From positions 558,001 through 622,000 of the forward strand of contig CAWCWV010000016.1 in assembly GCA_963799365.1 (NCBI GenBank): a stretch of 64,000 bases of DNA, written 5' to 3'. The DNA comes from Marinirhabdus sp963799365 (GTDB taxonomy: Bacteria; Bacteroidota; Bacteroidia; Flavobacteriales; Flavobacteriaceae). Position 1 is the first letter of the stretch; every line of letters begins with the position of its first letter. The notes under the pieces were generated by a model. The model saw only the letters and a list, made by a program, of their open reading frames with translations. It made no database searches and was not told the DNA's origin. The translations under genes were made by a program, and so were the position numbers. Positions 61,456-64,000 of this stretch are shown in pieces.

Positions 61456-62379
61456 ATGACACTACTTCAAAAATCTGCTACGGAAACAGTGATTACAGCC
61501 GCCGAAGGTTATTACGATAAATTTTTACACCTGCTCCCGAGAATTGCCATGGGAGTTTTTGTGATTGTTGCGGGAATATTAATAGCCCAATTAATTACGA
61601 ATTTCGTCAGAAGGCGCATCATGAAAAAGGCTGAGGACCCGCTAATGGCTAAGTTTCTCACTCAGGCTGTAAAAATTATCCTTATTCTCATTGCTATTAT
61701 GATAGCGCTGGATGTAGCTGGACTAAGAGGGGTTGCAGCTGGAATTTTAACTGCTGCAGGTGGTGCAGCCATTATATTGGGATTTGCATTTCAGGACATT
61801 GGGAAGAATTTTTTAGCTGGAATTATTTTAGCCTTTAACAGACCTTTCGGGGTGGACGATACTATTATGGTAGATAATCACTTTGGTAAAGTAAAGGCTT
61901 TAAATTTTAGATACACACACATTAAAACTACTGATGGCCGGGACATCTATATCCCAAATAGCGATGTGCTCACCAAACCTGTTGAAAATTATACTGCAGA
62001 CGGTTTTTATAGAGTAGAATTTGTAGTTGGAATCGGTTACGAAGATGACATTGAAAGGGGAAAAGAAATTATCATGGATATTCTTAACTCAAATACCGAG
62101 ATTGTCCACGATGAGATACACGAAAATTTTGTTATTGAAAATGAACTGGCCGCAAGTACCGTAAATCTAAAGGTATTTTTCTGGATTCACACCATCGATT
62201 ATCGAAGAGCATCGAGACAACTTCGTGGAAAAATAATTAAGGAAGTTAAAGAAGCATTTATTAAGGCAGAGTTTATCATGCCAGGCGATATTACTGAAAT
62301 TAAATTATACGGAGGTCAAAAAGATATTCCATTGCGTTTGAAATCTGACCCGCCAGACAATAATTTGAGTATTTCCTAA
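61456..62379 (+). CDS. Small-conductance mechanosensitive channel MscS
   Basis: A 307-residue MscS with three N-terminal helices. The pore helix region GVAAGILTAAGGAAIILGFA and FQDIGKNFLAGIILAFNRPF is the Gly/Ala-rich TM3, followed by the beta domain FGVDDTIMVDNHFGKV and IYIPNSDVLTKPVENYT. ATG 61456 starts right after a TATCTTTA box; the longer frame (from 61399) includes promoter DNA. It is divergent from DUF3817-YbdG and convergent with the dipeptidase gene, overlapping it by four bases. Confidence 0.94.
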   Translation: MTLLQKSATETVITAAEGYYDKFLHLLPRIAMGVFVIVAGILIAQLITNFVRRRIMKKAEDPLMAKFLTQAVKIILILIAIMIALDVAGLRGVAAGILTAAGGAAIILGFAFQDIGKNFLAGIILAFNRPFGVDDTIMVDNHFGKVKALNFRYTHIKTTDGRDIYIPNSDVLTKPVENYTADGFYRVEFVVGIGYEDDIERGKEIIMDILNSNTEIVHDEIHENFVIENELAASTVNLKVFFWIHTIDYRRASRQLRGKIIKEVKEAFIKAEFIMPGDITEIKLYGGQKDIPLRLKSDPPDNNLSIS

Positions 62380-62984
62380 TTGCAAGGCAACGGTTCATCA
62401 AGCGTTGGAAAGCTCCAATTTTTACGGTAACTGTAATGCCACCATTCGGTACGGACCGTTCCGAATCCGAATTTTTGCATGCCTTCTCGTAATAACTTCC
62501 GGTTCGCAAGGATTTCTACCGAAAAATTATAATTGTCAATATGGCTCTCACTTCCAAAGAAATCATAATCACTTCCCATCTCTATATAACAACCTTCGAG
62601 CGTTACGAGCGTAATGTCTACAGCAGCTCCCTTATTGTGGATACTTCCATTGCCATACGGATTTGCTACATAGGTGGGTCTGGGTACCTTTTGCCACATT
62701 TTTTTTTGCACAGCCAATGGGCGGTAGCAGTCATAGATTTTTATGCGATAGCCTTTTTCGCAAAAGTATTGATTAGCATCCAAAAATGCTTTGGCAACTT
62801 CAGGCTGGAGGAGGCAGACAGCACAGTCATATAAAACTTCACCAATAAAATTGTCTGGGGTGGCGTAGCGGACTTCATATTCAAATTCAGAAGGGAAATC
62901 GGCAATATTCACTAATTCCTGGGCATTTCCGAAGAAAGGAAAATTCAGCAATAACAAGTTTATAAAGGAAGAGATTGTTTTCAT
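62376..62984 (-). CDS. D-alanyl-D-alanine dipeptidase, VanX/DdpX-like
   Basis: A 202-residue M15D peptidase with a signal peptide (to FGNAQ). Zinc/active-site motifs are SIHNKGAAVDIT (His and Asp ligands, SxHxxGxAxD) and the TEWWHY catalytic Glu and His. It hydrolyses D-Ala-D-Ala dipeptide, and in non-resistant bacteria it is thought to serve peptidoglycan turnover in the periplasm; no vanHA genes are nearby, so it need not confer glycopeptide resistance. ATG 62984 gives the signal peptide; upstream codons add 11 residues. Confidence 0.92.
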   Translation of the reverse strand: MKTISSFINLLLLNFPFFGNAQELVNIADFPSEFEYEVRYATPDNFIGEVLYDCAVCLLQPEVAKAFLDANQYFCEKGYRIKIYDCYRPLAVQKKMWQKVPRPTYVANPYGNGSIHNKGAAVDITLVTLEGCYIEMGSDYDFFGSESHIDNYNFSVEILANRKLLREGMQKFGFGTVRTEWWHYSYRKNWSFPTLDEPLPCN

Positions 62985-63086
62985 TTTAAAGAAACGTAAG
63001 GATCCTAAAAGTTTCATTTTTAAAATTAAGGATTATTTAATACTTCAGCAGAATTTCAAACAGTAACTTTACTAAAAAAGAAACTC

Positions 63087-63818
63087 ATGCAAAATATAAA
63101 AGGAAAAGTTGCCCTAATTACGGGAGGCACTAAAGGAATTGGATACGGAATAGCAACAGCGTTATTACAACAAGGCGTACATGTTGCTATTACCAGTCGC
63201 AGTCAAGATGCGGCTGAGGAAGCAGCTGCAACACTAAATGGAAATGGCAATGACAGCGCTCAAGCGATCGGTATAGCAGCAGACGTTCGTTCTTATGAGA
63301 GCCAGGAGCAAGCCGTTAAAGCTACCGTAAACGAATTTGGAAAACTTGATATAGTAATTGCCAATGCAGGTTTAGGTCACTTCGGTAGTATAGAAGAAAT
63401 GAGTATAAAACACTGGAACGAGGTCATTGACACCAATCTTACAGGAGCTTTTTACTCTCTGAAATCTTCGGTCGAAGCGCTTAAAAAAACGAAAGGATAC
63501 TATATTTCAATTTCCAGTTTGGCAGGGACTAACTTTTTTGAAGGAGGAACCGCATACAATGCTAGTAAATTTGGCGTTACAGGCTTTACACAAGCAGCTA
63601 TGCTTGATCTTAGAAAACATGAAATTAAAGTAAGTACTATTATGCCAGGAAGTGTTTCTACACACTTTAATGGGAACGAGCCTAATGAAGAAGGTGCTTG
63701 GAAGATACAGATTGAGGATATTGGGAAGTTGGTGGTAGATTTATTACAAATGCATCCAAGAACGTTGCCCAGCAAAATAGAAGTAAGACCAAGTGTTCCT
63801 CCTAGTGCTAAAAAATAA
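63087..63818 (+). CDS. Short-chain dehydrogenase/reductase
   Basis: A 243-residue classical SDR: NAD(P) motif ITGGTKGIGYGIAT, NAG in VIANAGLGHFGS, catalytic Ser-Tyr-Lys in SISSLAGTNF and YNASKFG. The Rossmann fold has N-terminal charge ITSRSQDA, suggesting NADP(H). The substrate is unknown; it is near 3-ketoacyl reductases (FabG-like) in layout. It is a single gene. Confidence 0.93.
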   Translation: MQNIKGKVALITGGTKGIGYGIATALLQQGVHVAITSRSQDAAEEAAATLNGNGNDSAQAIGIAADVRSYESQEQAVKATVNEFGKLDIVIANAGLGHFGSIEEMSIKHWNEVIDTNLTGAFYSLKSSVEALKKTKGYYISISSLAGTNFFEGGTAYNASKFGVTGFTQAAMLDLRKHEIKVSTIMPGSVSTHFNGNEPNEEGAWKIQIEDIGKLVVDLLQMHPRTLPSKIEVRPSVPPSAKK

Positions 63819-63822
63819 TCAT

Positions 63823-64000
63823 TTAATTAAAAAAGGTTTTAGACCAATCTATAGCATCTTGTAATTCTTCAAAAAAGGCAAAATTTCTATTGAAATAATT
63901 CTGTTCTTCTATAGCTCTTTCGCGGGCTTTTGGTTGATTAGATACAACACCAAAAGCGATAAGATTTTTTAAAGTAGCCTTTTCAAAAACTTCTTTATCT
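63823..64000 (-). CDS. Hypothetical protein, C-terminal part (partial)
   Basis: The frame is open to the window edge on the minus strand; about 59 residues are visible, ending EELQDAIDWSKTFFN. The pattern of NLIAFGVVSN followed by a long helix (ARERAIEEQNYFNRNFAFFE) is similar to the end of STAS/SpoIIAA-like small proteins of Flavobacteriaceae, but this is only a guess. It is convergent with the SDR gene. Confidence 0.6.
   Translation of the reverse strand, partial: DKEVFEKATLKNLIAFGVVSNQPKARERAIEEQNYFNRNFAFFEELQDAIDWSKTFFN

Noticed and set aside
1..64000. tRNA, rRNA or riboswitch genes.
   Set aside because: No cloverleaf, rRNA-like stretch or known riboswitch core was recognised by eye; a dedicated covariance search would be needed to exclude small RNAs.

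Overview
The window is chromosomal DNA from a gliding member of the Flavobacteriaceae (Bacteroidota). The evidence is an AT-rich composition, gldF/gldG next to dnaN, a protein with a type IX secretion C-terminal domain, many SxxC-type lipoproteins, a TonB receptor with an N-terminal carboxypeptidase-like domain, and promoter boxes of the TAnnTTTG type. The genus cannot be fixed from the sequence alone. No rRNA, tRNA, CRISPR array or intact transposon was seen.

Region 1 (1-11.5 kb) is an exopolysaccharide/capsule operon. Two GT4 glycosyltransferases are followed by a 0.93 kb array of nine inverted-repeat units. Next comes a four-gene set for making and transferring a diacetamido-trideoxyhexose of the bacillosamine (QuiNAc4NAc) type: PglC-, PglD-, PglE- and PglF-like. 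The operon ends with the export machinery, a Wza-like OPX lipoprotein, a Wzc tyrosine kinase/copolymerase and a Wzi-like outer-membrane protein.

Region 2 (11.5-24.6 kb) is mixed housekeeping and membrane functions: YetF/DUF421, a small exporter, small lipoproteins, an orphan Pycsar-type membrane effector, a GAF histidine kinase, a Gre factor, an AlkD-like protein, MnmE (with two repeat-derived insertions in its G domain), DUF4870, a TonB receptor paired with a sorbosone dehydrogenase-like lipoprotein, and DnaN.

Region 3 (24.7-30.5 kb) holds gldG-gldF, a small monooxygenase, a SAM hydroxide adenosyltransferase, PhoH and PurC. It is rich in 7-bp tandem arrays in the gaps between genes.

Region 4 (30.5-41.4 kb) is dominated by one 9.2 kb gene for a giant secreted beta-helix protein of about 3067 residues. 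It is built from 18 supermodules of about 148 residues and ends in a T9SS sorting domain. A strong terminator, a small MITE-like element and a DUF6090 pseudogene with three in-frame stops follow.

Region 5 (41.4-64 kb) carries lpdA, two MsrB proteins (one cytosolic, one lipoprotein), an M48 lipoprotein protease, an MFS transporter, a three-domain lipoprotein, an OmpA protein, an aldehyde dehydrogenase, a large VPS10/Asp-box protein, two LolA-like paralogues, a truncated DUF72 gene, an endonuclease/phosphatase-family protein, two MscS channels, DUF3817, a VanX-like dipeptidase and an SDR.

The most unusual signal is repeat biology. Heptanucleotide arrays of 5-8 units, differing in sequence but not in period, sit directly against stop codons, fill an entire intergenic gap, overlap a promoter and occur inside mnmE. 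The inverted-repeat array in the capsule operon and the modular giant adhesin are the other strong oddities.
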